This document shows positions 54,743 to 63,876 of a DNA stretch of 64,000 nucleotides, one piece after another (position 1 is the stretch's first letter; every line of letters starts with the position of its first letter). The stretch comes from Acidovorax sp. 69 (lineage in GTDB: Bacteria; Pseudomonadota; Gammaproteobacteria; Burkholderiales; Burkholderiaceae_C): assembly GCF_002797445.1 (NCBI RefSeq), contig NZ_PGEP01000001.1, positions 3,844,501-3,908,500 of the forward strand. Reading direction: 5' to 3'. The notes under the pieces were generated by a model, which worked only from the letters and a program-made list of their open reading frames with translations, was not told the DNA's origin and did not search any database. The translations under genes were made by a program, and so were the position numbers.

Positions 54743-57049
54743 ATGACACAGAACATTTCCGCCGCCGAGCAGGCCCTGCGCGACGCTGCCCGCGAATACC
54801 ACCGCAACCCCACCCGCGGCAAGATTGCCGTCACCCCTACCAAACCCTTGTCCAACCAGCGCGACCTGTCGCTGGCGTACTCGCCGGGCGTGGCCTACCC
54901 TTGCCTGGACATCGCGGCAGACCCGTCCAAAGCGTTTGACTACACCTCGCGCGGCAACCTCGTGGCCGTGATCACCAACGGCACGGCCGTGCTCGGCCTG
55001 GGCGACATCGGCCCGCTGGCCAGCAAACCCGTGATGGAGGGCAAGGGCTGCCTGTTCAAGAAGTTTGCGGGCGTCGATGTGTTCGACATCGAGCTGGCCG
55101 AGCGCGACCCCGACAAACTCATCGAGATCATTGCGGCGCTGGAGCCCACGCTGGGCGGCATCAACCTGGAAGACATCAAGGCGCCCGAGTGTTTCTACAT
55201 CGAGCAAGAGCTGTCCAAGCGCATGAACATCCCGGTGTTCCATGACGACCAGCATGGCACGGCCATCATCAGCAGCGCCGCATTGCTCAACGGCCTGGAG
55301 CTGGTGGGCAAGCAGATCGACCAGGTCAAGATCGCGGTCTCGGGCGCGGGTGCCGCTGCCATTGCCTGCGTGAACGTGATGGTGGGCCTGGGCGTGAAGC
55401 TGGGGAACATCTTCATGTGCGACTCCAAGGGCGTGATCTATGAAGGCCGCCCCGGCGGCTATGACGAATCGAAAGCGCGCTACGCCCAGAAGACCGAGGC
55501 CCGCACACTGGCCGATGCCGTCAACGGCGCCGACGTGTTCCTGGGCTGCTCGGCCCCTGGCGTGCTCACCGCCGAGATGGTCAAGACCATGGGCACCAAG
55601 CCCATCATCCTGGCGCTGGCCAACCCCGAGCCCGAGATCCGCCCCGAACTGGCCAAGGCCGTTCGCCCCGACTGCATCATCGCCACAGGCCGCTCGGACT
55701 ACCCGAACCAGGTCAACAACGTCCTGTGTTTCCCCTACATCTTCCGGGGCGCACTCGACTGCGGTGCCACCAAGATCACCGAAGCCATGAAGCTGGCCTG
55801 CGTGCGCCAGATTGCCGACCTGGCCAAGGCCGACATCAGCGAAGAAGTGGCCAGCGCCTATGCGGGCAAAGAGCTGACCTTCGGCCCCGACTACCTGATC
55901 CCCACGCCGTTTGATTCGCGCCTGATCCTCAAGATCGCGCCCGCCGTGGCCAAGGCTGCGGCTGAATCGGGCGTGGCCACGCGCCCCATCGAAGACATGG
56001 AGGCCTACAAGGAAACGCTGTCGCGCTTTGTCTACCAGACCGGCATGCTGATGCGCCCCGTGATCAACGCGGCCAAGGCCCTGCCCGATGCCCAAAAGCG
56101 CGTGGCCTATGCCGATGGCGAAGACGAACGTGCGCTGCGCGCCGCACAGATGGCGATCGACGACAAGATTGCCGTGCCCATCCTCATCGGCCGCCCCGCC
56201 GTGATTGCGGCCCGCATCGAGAAGGCCGGGCTGCGCATGCAGCTCGGCAAGGATGTGGAGGTCTGCAACCCTGAGGACGACCCCCGCTTTCGCCAATACT
56301 GGGAGCACTACCACCAATTGCTCAAGCGCGACGGCGCGACGGCCGAGGTGGCCAAGGCCGCCGTACGGCGCTCCAACACCATCATTGCCTCGCTGATGGT
56401 CAAGCTGGGCGATGCCGACGCCATGATCTGCGGCCTGGTGGGCACGTACGAGACGCATCTGGAGCGCATCCACAGCATCATCGGCCGCCAGGAAGGCGTG
56501 AACGACTACGCCGCCCTGAACGCGCTGATGACCAGCCGAGGCACGCTGTTCATCGCCGACACCTACGTCAACGAAGACCCCACGGCGCAGCAGCTGGCGG
56601 ACATCGCCTGGATGTCGGTGCAGGAAGTCCAGCGGTTTGGCCTGCCCCCCAAGGTGGCCTTCCTGTCGCACTCCAGTTACGGCTCATCCAAACGCGCATC
56701 GGCCAAGAAGATGCGCCTGGCCCGCGACCTGTTCGTAGCCGCCCACCCCGAGATCGAGTGCGATGGCGAACTGCACGGCGACGCCGCGCTGGAGCCGAAC
56801 ATCCGCAACGCCTACATGGCGGACTCGACACTGACCGACTCGGCCAACCTGCTGATCTGCCCGAACCTGGACGCGGCCAACATCCTGTACAACGTGCTCA
56901 AGACCACCACCAGCGGGGGTGTCACGGTGGGGCCCATCCTCATGGGCGCCGCCGCCACGGCCTACATCCTGACCCCGGCCGCCACCGTGCGCCGGGTGCT
57001 CAACATGACGGCCCTGGCCGTGGCCAGCGCAGCCGCCCGGCCACGCTGA
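54743..57049 (+). CDS. maeB: NADP-dependent malic enzyme with C-terminal phosphotransacetylase-like domain
   Basis: This 768-residue protein matches the MaeB class. It has a malic-enzyme domain (1-160, [31 protein letters not shown] [14 protein letters not shown]) and an NAD(P) domain (~170-420, [27 protein letters not shown]). A phosphotransacetylase-like regulatory domain (~440-768, [30 protein letters not shown]) follows but is thought not to be catalytic. It decarboxylates malate to pyruvate with NADPH formation. The start follows a short upstream region with GTATG; no clear AGGAG is seen. A terminator follows. Confidence 0.95.
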   Translation: MTQNISAAEQALRDAAREYHRNPTRGKIAVTPTKPLSNQRDLSLAYSPGVAYPCLDIAADPSKAFDYTSRGNLVAVITNGTAVLGLGDIGPLASKPVMEGKGCLFKKFAGVDVFDIELAERDPDKLIEIIAALEPTLGGINLEDIKAPECFYIEQELSKRMNIPVFHDDQHGTAIISSAALLNGLELVGKQIDQVKIAVSGAGAAAIACVNVMVGLGVKLGNIFMCDSKGVIYEGRPGGYDESKARYAQKTEARTLADAVNGADVFLGCSAPGVLTAEMVKTMGTKPIILALANPEPEIRPELAKAVRPDCIIATGRSDYPNQVNNVLCFPYIFRGALDCGATKITEAMKLACVRQIADLAKADISEEVASAYAGKELTFGPDYLIPTPFDSRLILKIAPAVAKAAAESGVATRPIEDMEAYKETLSRFVYQTGMLMRPVINAAKALPDAQKRVAYADGEDERALRAAQMAIDDKIAVPILIGRPAVIAARIEKAGLRMQLGKDVEVCNPEDDPRFRQYWEHYHQLLKRDGATAEVAKAAVRRSNTIIASLMVKLGDADAMICGLVGTYETHLERIHSIIGRQEGVNDYAALNALMTSRGTLFIADTYVNEDPTAQQLADIAWMSVQEVQRFGLPPKVAFLSHSSYGSSKRASAKKMRLARDLFVAAHPEIECDGELHGDAALEPNIRNAYMADSTLTDSANLLICPNLDAANILYNVLKTTTSGGVTVGPILMGAAATAYILTPAATVRRVLNMTALAVASAAARPR

Positions 57050-57094
57050 GTGCGCTGGGCCGGCCGTGCGCAGGCCAGTCCACCCACCGTTTCA

Positions 57095-57118
57095 ACGGGG
57101 CCTACGGGCCCCGTTTTT
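57095..57118 (+). terminator. Rho-independent terminator of maeB
   Basis: ACGGGGCC / GGCCCCGT with loop TACG followed by TTTT. Confidence 0.9.
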
Positions 57119-57326
57119 CATGGGTACGACAGCCCTTCGCACCGCGCCTGCACCATTTGGGGAAACCCAGCATGTCTGCATGCACCACTTCGGTGAACAA
57201 TGGGGCACGGCAAAACACCCACATGCGCAAACCGGGCATCGTTTTTGCTGACTGCAGGTGTATGGCCCCTGGATGGGGCCCATGCCTTCCCTCACCGCAT
57301 TTCCCCTCGCCCGACAGGAGCCCCCG

Positions 57327-58358
57327 ATGAAAAAAAGACTGTTCATGCAAACCGCTGCCGCCCTGGCCCTGATCGGCAGCACCTCGCTGGCCCAGGCGCA
57401 AGCCACCACGCCCATCAAGTTTCAGCTCGACTGGCGTTTTGAGGGCCCTGCCGCCCTGTTCCTGCAGCCCGTGGCCAAGGGCTACTTCAAGGCTGCGGGC
57501 CTGGACGTGACCGTGGACGCCGGCAACGGCTCGGGCGGTGCCGTGCAGCGAGTGGCCTCGGGCACCTATGACATGGGCTTTGCCGACCTGGCCGCCGTGA
57601 TGGAATTCCACGCCAACAACCCCGACGCGCAGAACAAGCCCGTGGCGGTGATGATGGTTTACAACAACACGCCCGCTTCGGTCATGGCACTCAAGAAGAG
57701 CGGTATCACCAAACCTGCCGACCTGGCCGGCAAGAAGCTGGGCGCACCCGTATTCGACGCAGGCCGCCGCGCGTTCCCCATCTTCCAGAAGGCCAACGGC
57801 ATCGGCAGCGTGCAGTGGACCGCCATGGACCCCCCGCTGCGCGAAACCATGCTGGTGCGCGGCGACGTGGACGCCATCACGGGCTTCACATTCACCTCGC
57901 TCCTGAACCTGGAAGCCCGTGGTGCCAAGGCGGCCGACGTGGTGGTGCTGCCCTATGCGGACTTCGGCGTGAAGCTCTATGGCAACGTGATCATCGCGTC
58001 GCCGAAGCTCGTCAAGGAGAACCCCGCTGCCATCAAGGCCTTCCTCTCGGCGTTTGCCAAGGGCGCCAAGGAAGTGATCGCCAACCCCGCCGCTGCCATC
58101 GAGCATGTGAAGGCGCGTGACGGCATCGTGAACGTGCCGCTCGAAACCCGCCGCCTGCAGCTGGCCATCGACACCGTCATCAACAGTCCCGACGCCCGCG
58201 CCGAAGGTTTTGGCAAGGCGGTGCCGGGCCGCCTGTCGCTGATGGCGTCGCAGGTGTCGGATGCTTTCAACACCAAGACGCGTGTGAACGCCGACGACGT
58301 GTGGAACCCCAGCTTTTTGCCCAGCGCGACCGAGCTGAACATCCTGCCCAAGAAGTAA
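57327..58358 (+). CDS. NMT1/SsuA-like ABC transporter substrate-binding protein
   Basis: This 343-residue protein has a Sec signal (cleavage after AQAQA, residue ~25) and an NMT1/THI5-like periplasmic domain: QLDWRFEGPAALFLQPVAKGYF, the pocket motif AGNGSGGAVQRVASGTYDMGFAD and GVDV-type loops later. Members bind sulfonates, nitrate, pyrimidine precursors of thiamine, or aromatic acids. The QLDW start is typical of the pyrimidine/hydroxymethylpyrimidine-like and riboflavin-precursor groups, so a nitrogenous ring compound is possible but not shown. AGGAG precedes the ATG at 57327. The ATPase and permease genes follow. Confidence 0.9.
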   Translation: MKKRLFMQTAAALALIGSTSLAQAQATTPIKFQLDWRFEGPAALFLQPVAKGYFKAAGLDVTVDAGNGSGGAVQRVASGTYDMGFADLAAVMEFHANNPDAQNKPVAVMMVYNNTPASVMALKKSGITKPADLAGKKLGAPVFDAGRRAFPIFQKANGIGSVQWTAMDPPLRETMLVRGDVDAITGFTFTSLLNLEARGAKAADVVVLPYADFGVKLYGNVIIASPKLVKENPAAIKAFLSAFAKGAKEVIANPAAAIEHVKARDGIVNVPLETRRLQLAIDTVINSPDARAEGFGKAVPGRLSLMASQVSDAFNTKTRVNADDVWNPSFLPSATELNILPKK

Positions 58359-58360
58359 TC

Positions 58361-58418
58361 ACTATTAATTTGATAGCTTCAGGCGCATGATTGACTAGCG
58401 CTTGCGGCTATTTTTAGC
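58361..58418. repeat. Dispersed intergenic palindrome, copy J
   Basis: TATTAATTTGATAGCTTC, then AGGCGCATGATTGACTAGC, then GCTTGCGGCTATTTTTAGC. It lies inside the importer operon, between the binding-protein and ATPase genes, right after the TAA stop. Confidence 0.75.
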
Positions 58419-58429
58419 AAAAAACTTCC

Positions 58430-59254
58430 ATGCAGGCTGCTGACAACTATTTTGTGGATTTCCGGGACGTCTGGCTCGCCTACAACGACGAGCTGCGTGC
58501 CAAGAACCAGTTTGCGGTCGAAGCCATCGACCTGCAGGTGCGCCAGGGCGAATTCATCGCCATCGTCGGCCCCTCGGGCTGCGGCAAGTCCACCTTCATG
58601 AAGCTGGCCACCGGTTTGAAGATGCCCTCCATGGGCAAGATCCTCATCGACGGGCAGCCGGTGACGGGGCCGCTCAAGGTGTCGGGCATGGCCTTCCAGG
58701 CGCCTTCGCTGCTGCCCTGGCGCACCACGGTGGATAACGTGCTGCTGCCGCTAGAAATCGTCGAGCCCTACCGCAGCCACTTCAAGCAAAAGCGCAAGGA
58801 ATACGAAGAGCGCGCCCGCAAGCTGCTGCAAAAGGTGGGGCTGGCGGGCTATGAGGACAAGTTCCCCTGGCAGCTGTCGGGCGGCATGCAGCAGCGCGCC
58901 AGCATCTGCCGCGCGCTGATCCACGAGCCCAAGATGCTGCTGCTGGACGAGCCGTTTGGCGCGCTGGATGCCTTCACCCGCGAAGAGCTCTGGTGCATCC
59001 TGCGCGACCTGTGGACCGAACAGAGATTCAACGTGATCCTCGTCACCCACGACCTGCGGGAGTCGGTCTTTCTGGCCGACACCGTGTATGTGATGAGCAA
59101 GAGCCCCGGGCGTTTTGTGGTGCGCAAAGAGATCGAGTTGCCCCGCCCACGCGACCTGGAGGTGACCTACACCAAGGAGTTCACCGACATCGTGCATGAA
59201 CTGCGCGGCCACATTGGCGCACTGCGAAAAGCAGGCGCGCCCATCCAGCAGTAA
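58430..59254 (+). CDS. ABC transporter ATP-binding protein, nitrate/sulfonate/taurine (NitT/TauT) type
   Basis: This 274-residue ATPase has Walker A GPSGCGKST, Q-loop FQAPSLLPWRT, signature LSGGMQQRASI, Walker B LLLDEPFGALDAFT and switch His in VTHDLRESVFLAD. It has an insertion (YRSHFKQKRKEYEER, ~115-130) not found in all members. It energises uptake with the permease 18 bases downstream and the binding protein upstream. Confidence 0.95.
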   Translation: MQAADNYFVDFRDVWLAYNDELRAKNQFAVEAIDLQVRQGEFIAIVGPSGCGKSTFMKLATGLKMPSMGKILIDGQPVTGPLKVSGMAFQAPSLLPWRTTVDNVLLPLEIVEPYRSHFKQKRKEYEERARKLLQKVGLAGYEDKFPWQLSGGMQQRASICRALIHEPKMLLLDEPFGALDAFTREELWCILRDLWTEQRFNVILVTHDLRESVFLADTVYVMSKSPGRFVVRKEIELPRPRDLEVTYTKEFTDIVHELRGHIGALRKAGAPIQQ

Positions 59255-59272
59255 CCCGGAAATCTCCCCACC

Positions 59273-60040
59273 ATGCACAAGAAAACCGTAGAGCGCTGGT
59301 CCCCCTGGATCTTGCTGGGCGCCACCATCCTGCTGTGGCAAATCGTCTGCTCGGCCTTCAATGTGTCCGAGTTCATCTTCCCCAGCCCCTGGGCCATTGC
59401 CACCCAACTGGTGGAATTTGGCGGCGTCATCGCAGGCCATGCCTGGCGCACCTTCTGGGTGACCATGGCAGGCTTTGGCCTTGCCATCGTCGTAGGGGTG
59501 CTGCTGGGCTTTGTGATCGGTAGCTCACGCCTGGCCTATGCCGCCGTGTATCCGCTGATGACGGCCTTCAACGCACTGCCCAAGGCGGCGTTCGTGCCCA
59601 TCCTCGTGGTGTGGTTCGGCATTGGCGTGGGCCCGGCCATCCTCACGGCCTTTCTCATCAGTTTCTTCCCCATCATGGTCAACATCGCCACCGGCCTCGC
59701 CACCCTGGAGCCCGAGCTGGAAGACGTGCTGCGCGTGCTGGGCGCCAAGCGCTGGGACGTGCTGACCAAGGTGGGCCTGCCGCGATCCATGCCGTACTTC
59801 TACGGCTCGCTCAAGGTGGCCATCACGCTGGCGTTTGTGGGCACCACGGTGTCGGAGATGACCGCTGCGAATGAAGGCATTGGCTACCTGCTCATCAGCG
59901 CGGGCTCGTCCATGCAGATGGGCCTGGCGTTTGCGGGCCTGATGGTGGTGGGCGCCATGGCCATGGTGATGTACGAGCTGTTCAGTGCCATCGAAAAGCG
60001 CACCACCGGCTGGGCGCACCGGGGCTCGCAAGGCGAGTGA
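59273..60040 (+). CDS. ABC transporter permease, NitT/TauT type
   Basis: This 255-residue membrane protein has six hydrophobic segments and the EAA-type coupling motif in ELEDVLRVLGAKRWDVLTKVGLP. It dimerises to form the channel of the importer encoded at 57327-60040. The start follows the ATPase stop by 18 bases. A palindromic repeat follows. Confidence 0.94.
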   Translation: MHKKTVERWSPWILLGATILLWQIVCSAFNVSEFIFPSPWAIATQLVEFGGVIAGHAWRTFWVTMAGFGLAIVVGVLLGFVIGSSRLAYAAVYPLMTAFNALPKAAFVPILVVWFGIGVGPAILTAFLISFFPIMVNIATGLATLEPELEDVLRVLGAKRWDVLTKVGLPRSMPYFYGSLKVAITLAFVGTTVSEMTAANEGIGYLLISAGSSMQMGLAFAGLMVVGAMAMVMYELFSAIEKRTTGWAHRGSQGE

Positions 60041-60075
60041 ATTGGCACGGACGGCCGTCAAAAAAACAGCCGAAA

Positions 60076-60119
60076 CACCCCTAGCGCTTATCTGCAAAGC
60101 GCTAGCAGCTACATTTTTA
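60076..60119. repeat. Dispersed intergenic palindrome, copy K
   Basis: CTAGCGCTT (60081-60089) / AAGCGCTAG (60097-60105), a perfect 9-bp stem with a 7-base loop, flanked by CACCC and CAGCTACATTTTTAG. Confidence 0.85.
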
Positions 60120-60200
60120 GGAGTGAATAACACCATCCACGGTGTAAGAGCACCGCCGCCGCTATACTTCGCGCCCCGTTGCACCGCAGGATCGCCCGGC

Positions 60201-61253
60201 ATGCGCTTGACCGCTTTTTTCCACCCGCTGGCCACCCACGCCACCGTGACCGTGCTGGCAGCCCTGGCCCTGACCGCATGTGGTGGCACCACGCCCACCC
60301 GGCCCGACGCGGGGACGCAGCCCCCTCTTCCCACCTCCGCTCCCCCCATTCGCGTGGGCATTGCACTGGGCGGCGGTGCGGCCAAGGGTTTTGCGCACAT
60401 TGGCGTGATCAAGATGCTGGAGGCCAATGGCTTTGCCCCCGCCGTCATCTCCGGCACCAGCGCGGGCAGCGTGGTGGGCGCGCTGTACGCCAGCGGCATG
60501 AACGCCTTTGAAATGCAGGAAAAGGCCGTGGCGCTGGATGAAGCAAAGATCCGCGACCTGCAACTCTCGTCCGGCGGCCTGGTGCTGGGCCAGAAGCTGG
60601 AAGACTATGTGAACGAGCAGGTGCGCCGCAAACCGCTGGAGCAGATGGCCAGGCCCTTTGTGGTGGTGGCCACGCGGCTCGAAGACGGCGAGCGCACCGT
60701 GTTTGCGCGTGGCAACACCGGCCAGGCGGTGCGTGCATCCAGCAGCGTGCCTGGCGTGTTCCAGCCCGTCGCCATCGGCAAATACCATTTTGTGGATGGC
60801 GGCATCGTGAGCCCCGTGCCCGTGGACGCCGCGCGCCAGCTGGGTGCGGACATCGTGATTGCCGTGGACATTTCCAACAAGGCCCGGGGCCAGACGCCAG
60901 CCAACATGCTGGGCGCATTGAATCAGTCGATTGCCATCATGGGCCAGAAGCTCGGCCAGGCCGAGCTGGCACGCGCCGACGTGATCATCCGCCCGCAGGT
61001 GCTGGACATTGGCGCGGCCGACTTCAGCCAGCGCGCCAACGCCATCGTGGAAGGCGAAAAAGCCGCCCTGGTGGCCATGCCGCAGATCCGTGAGCGCATT
61101 GCCCAGTTGCAGGCCGAGCGCGCCCGGTCCGCGCAGCAGGCGCAACAAAAAGTGATCGAGGCCGAGCACAGGGTCTGTGTGGACAACCGCTCGCGCCTGC
61201 AACGGCTGGCGGGCATGGCGGGGCTGGACGACTCCTGCGCGGCGCCGAAGTAG
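60201..61253 (+). CDS. Patatin-like phospholipase lipoprotein, RssA/NTE type
   Basis: This 350-residue protein has a lipoprotein signal with lipobox LTAC (Cys ~31), a short Pro/Thr linker and a patatin domain (~52-300). The oxyanion loop is GGGAAKGFAHIG, the nucleophile Ser is in GTSAGS and the dyad Asp is in VDGGIVSPVP. The C-terminal 50 residues form a probable coiled coil (ERIAQLQAERARSAQQAQQ). It is likely an esterase/phospholipase acting at the membrane surface in the periplasm; the substrate is unknown. The ATG at 60201 begins the signal; the longer frame overlaps the permease gene. Confidence 0.92.
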   Translation: MRLTAFFHPLATHATVTVLAALALTACGGTTPTRPDAGTQPPLPTSAPPIRVGIALGGGAAKGFAHIGVIKMLEANGFAPAVISGTSAGSVVGALYASGMNAFEMQEKAVALDEAKIRDLQLSSGGLVLGQKLEDYVNEQVRRKPLEQMARPFVVVATRLEDGERTVFARGNTGQAVRASSSVPGVFQPVAIGKYHFVDGGIVSPVPVDAARQLGADIVIAVDISNKARGQTPANMLGALNQSIAIMGQKLGQAELARADVIIRPQVLDIGAADFSQRANAIVEGEKAALVAMPQIRERIAQLQAERARSAQQAQQKVIEAEHRVCVDNRSRLQRLAGMAGLDDSCAAPK

Positions 61254-61389
61254 CCCACCGCGCAGCCGGGCCACCCCTGAGCGTTGCACATGGGGCGCGC
61301 CGTAAGCTTCGGGGCTTGGGGTACAGTCAACCGCGCCGCAGGCTGGGCATCGCCAGCACCACCGCAATCACCCCACCACCTGTTTTCCC

Positions 61390-62169
61390 ATGTCCTCCCC
61401 GTTCTCCGCCATCAAACCCGGCATCAAGCTGGCCGATCAAGTCGCCAGTGCGCTGGAGGCCGAGATCCGCACGGGCCGCATTCAGGCAGCCGAAAAGCTC
61501 CCCACCGAGGCCGCGCTGGCCCTGCAGTTCCAGGTCAGCCGAACCGTGGTGCGCGAAGCGATTTCGCGCCTCAAATCGTTGGGGCTGGTCGACTCACGCC
61601 AGGGCAGCGGGGTGTATGTGCAAGCGCCGGGCATAGAGCCCTTGCAGTTTGAGCTGCCCCACGCCGCACCGCGCGAGGCCGTGATGCAGATCGTGGAGGT
61701 GCGCCGCGCACTCGAATCCGAGGTGGCTGAACTGGCCGCCCTGCGCCGCACCAGCGAAGACATCGCCGCCATCCGCCAGGCCATGCAACACATCGCCGAG
61801 GCCGTGCGCGCGGGCCGGGATGGCGTGGAAGAGGACGTACTGTTCCACCGCGCCATTGCCCATGCGGCGGGCAACCCCTTCATGATCAGCACGCTGGACT
61901 ACCTGGCGCAGTTCCTCAAAGGCGCCACCCGCGTAACCCGCGCCAACGAGGCGCGGCGCGAGGATTTTGCCGACGCGGTGACCCATGAGCACACGCAGAT
62001 CGTGTTAGCCATCGAGGCCGGCGACCCCGTGGCTGCGCGCGCGGCGGCAGCACAGCACATGAAAAATGCACTGGCCCGCATTGCGCAGGCCGACCTGGCG
62101 TTCTGGGCGCAAGACGGTGCGCGGCTGGCCCAGCCGCTGGTAGCGGCGTCGGCACCGCTGGTGTTCTAA
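61390..62169 (+). CDS. GntR/FadR-family regulator (FCD domain) of the following sugar-acid genes
   Basis: This 259-residue regulator has a winged helix-turn-helix at ~10-75 (LPTEAALALQFQVSRTVVREAI) and an FCD domain (~95-225) with D-x-x-F-H (EDVLFHRAIAHAAGN) and the distal His residues (THEHTQI, AQHMKNA). It precedes a GntP permease and a threonate-dehydrogenase-like gene, so it probably represses them until a four-carbon sugar acid or its oxidised form binds. The neighbouring palindromes at 62325-62336 and 62358-62378 are candidate operators. Confidence 0.92.
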   Translation: MSSPFSAIKPGIKLADQVASALEAEIRTGRIQAAEKLPTEAALALQFQVSRTVVREAISRLKSLGLVDSRQGSGVYVQAPGIEPLQFELPHAAPREAVMQIVEVRRALESEVAELAALRRTSEDIAAIRQAMQHIAEAVRAGRDGVEEDVLFHRAIAHAAGNPFMISTLDYLAQFLKGATRVTRANEARREDFADAVTHEHTQIVLAIEAGDPVAARAAAAQHMKNALARIAQADLAFWAQDGARLAQPLVAASAPLVF

Positions 62170-62218
62170 ACCCCAACTCGGGGCGAGCGATAGCGGCTGC
62201 GGGTTGCCTCTGCCATCC

Positions 62219-62262
62219 CTAGAACGCTATCAAAGACATAGCTAGCAGCGCATGCAGAATGG
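62219..62262. repeat. Dispersed intergenic palindrome, copy L (weak)
   Basis: CTAGAACGCTATCAAAG, then ACATAGCTAGCAGCGCATG. It has parts of the family flanks and core, but the stem is lost. Confidence 0.45.
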
Positions 62263-62324
62263 GCGCATCAACCCCAAAAGACCCCTAATGGGGTGCATTC
62301 CGCCCACACCCAACCCATCTGATA

Positions 62325-62378
62325 CGGGTTAACCCGCACCAAAAGGATGCGCAATAATTTGTATGATAACCATATAAA
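62325..62378. promoter_or_regulatory. Candidate operators upstream of the GntP permease
   Basis: CGGGTTAACCCG at 62325-62336 is a perfect 12-base palindrome. TTTGTATG-ATAAC-CATATAAA at 62358-62378 has 8-base arms with one mismatch. Both lie in the only sizable gap of the gene set and are likely bound by the upstream GntR protein. Confidence 0.55.
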
Positions 62379-62473
62379 CACACCAACCAGAGTGCCTGCG
62401 GGAATGGCAACAAGGGGTTTGCAAAGCCCCGTTCCCCGTATTGACACCCTTCCATCCCGGAGATATCCCGCAC

Positions 62474-63841
62474 ATGTCCACCCTCGCACTTCTCGGCATC
62501 GGCGCCGGCAGCATTGGCCTGCTCCTGTTGCTCATCATTCGCTGGCAGGTCCACGCTTTCGTGGCGATGATGCTGGTGAGCTTTCTGGTGGCGTTTGCCA
62601 CGGGCATGCCCATTGGCGACATCATCAGCACGCTGATTGCGGGCATGGGCGGCACGCTGGGTTCGGTCGCCATCCTGGTGGCGCTGGGCTCCATGCTGGG
62701 GCGCATGATCGAGGTCTCGGGCGGTGCGGCCAGCCTGGCCAACCGCTTTACGCAGCTGCTGGGCCCCACGCGGGTGCCCATGGCGCTCACGGCGGCTGCG
62801 CTGGTGTTGTCGATTCCCGTGTTTTTTGATGTGGGCTTCATCATCCTGGTGCCTATCGTGTATGGCTTTTGCAAGGCGGCGGGTGTCAACCCCATCAAGT
62901 TCGGCCTGCCCGTGGCGGGCATCATGCTGGCCGTCCACGTGGTGGTGCCTCCGCACCCCGGCATCGTGGGCGGCGCCGCCATCGTCAAGGGCGATATCGG
63001 CTGGATCACCATCATTGGCCTGGCCATCTGCATTCCGCTGGCGGTGCTCTCGCAGTACGTGGCAGGCTGGCTCAACCGCAAGGGCTATCCCATGCTGCCC
63101 ACCACCGCCGAGCAGTTTGCAGCCTTTGGGAAAAGCGACGAAACGGCCCCGTCCAAAACCCGCAGTGCACCCGGCGTAGGCACCATTCTGGCGCTCATCC
63201 TGATCCCGCTGGCCCTCATCATGGCTGGCACCACGGGTGCTACCCTGCTGCCCAAGGGCGACAGCCTGCGCAACGTGCTGGGCTTCATCGGCTCGCCCAT
63301 TTTTGCGCTGATGGTGGCCGTGGGCCTGGCGATGTTTTTGCTGGGCCGCAACCAGGGCTGGAACCGCGAACGCACCAACGCCATCATGGAATCGGCCCTG
63401 CCCCCTGCCGCCACCGTGATCCTGGTGACCGGCGCGGGTGGTGTGTTTGCCAAGGTGCTCACGGCCAGCGGCATTGGTGCTGCGCTGTCGCAAAGCCTCA
63501 CGGCCACGCACCTGCCGCTGATATTGCTGGCGTTCATCATCTCGCTGGCCCTGCGCGCCGCACAGGGTTCGGCCACCGTGGCCATCATCACCACCTGCGG
63601 CTTGCTGGCCGATGCGATGGCCGGTGGCGGGTATTCCCCCTTGCAAGTGGCGCTGCTCACGGTGGCCATTGGCTTTGGCAGCCTGGGCCTGTCGCACGTC
63701 AACGATTCAGGCTTCTGGATCGTGACCCGCTACCTGGGCCTGAGCGTGGGCGATGGCCTGCGCACCTGGACGGTGCTGACCACTGTGCTGGGCCTGGCAG
63801 GTTTTGCAATGACCGCCCTGCTCTGGGCCCTGGTGGCCTGA
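62474..63841 (+). CDS. GntP-family sugar-acid permease
   Basis: This 455-residue membrane protein has about 12 hydrophobic segments of the GntP/GntT family. Typical parts are PVFFDVGFIILVPIVYG, VVVPPHPGIVGGAA and SLGLSHVNDSGFWIVTRYLG. The family imports gluconate, glycerate or C4 sugar acids. With the next gene resembling L-threonate dehydrogenase, threonate/erythronate-type acids are the likely substrates. The ATG at 62474 is used with GGAG upstream. Confidence 0.93.
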   Translation: MSTLALLGIGAGSIGLLLLLIIRWQVHAFVAMMLVSFLVAFATGMPIGDIISTLIAGMGGTLGSVAILVALGSMLGRMIEVSGGAASLANRFTQLLGPTRVPMALTAAALVLSIPVFFDVGFIILVPIVYGFCKAAGVNPIKFGLPVAGIMLAVHVVVPPHPGIVGGAAIVKGDIGWITIIGLAICIPLAVLSQYVAGWLNRKGYPMLPTTAEQFAAFGKSDETAPSKTRSAPGVGTILALILIPLALIMAGTTGATLLPKGDSLRNVLGFIGSPIFALMVAVGLAMFLLGRNQGWNRERTNAIMESALPPAATVILVTGAGGVFAKVLTASGIGAALSQSLTATHLPLILLAFIISLALRAAQGSATVAIITTCGLLADAMAGGGYSPLQVALLTVAIGFGSLGLSHVNDSGFWIVTRYLGLSVGDGLRTWTVLTTVLGLAGFAMTALLWALVA

Positions 63842-63876
63842 GCCCCTTTTTCCTGATTCACTGAAGGACTGACAAC

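Noticed and set aside
53666..56671. A 1001-codon open frame on the minus strand
   Set aside because: It lies antisense to the NCS2 permease and maeB, which have clear family motifs. Its translation is rich in His, Gln, Gly and Asp, as expected for a shadow frame in high-GC DNA.
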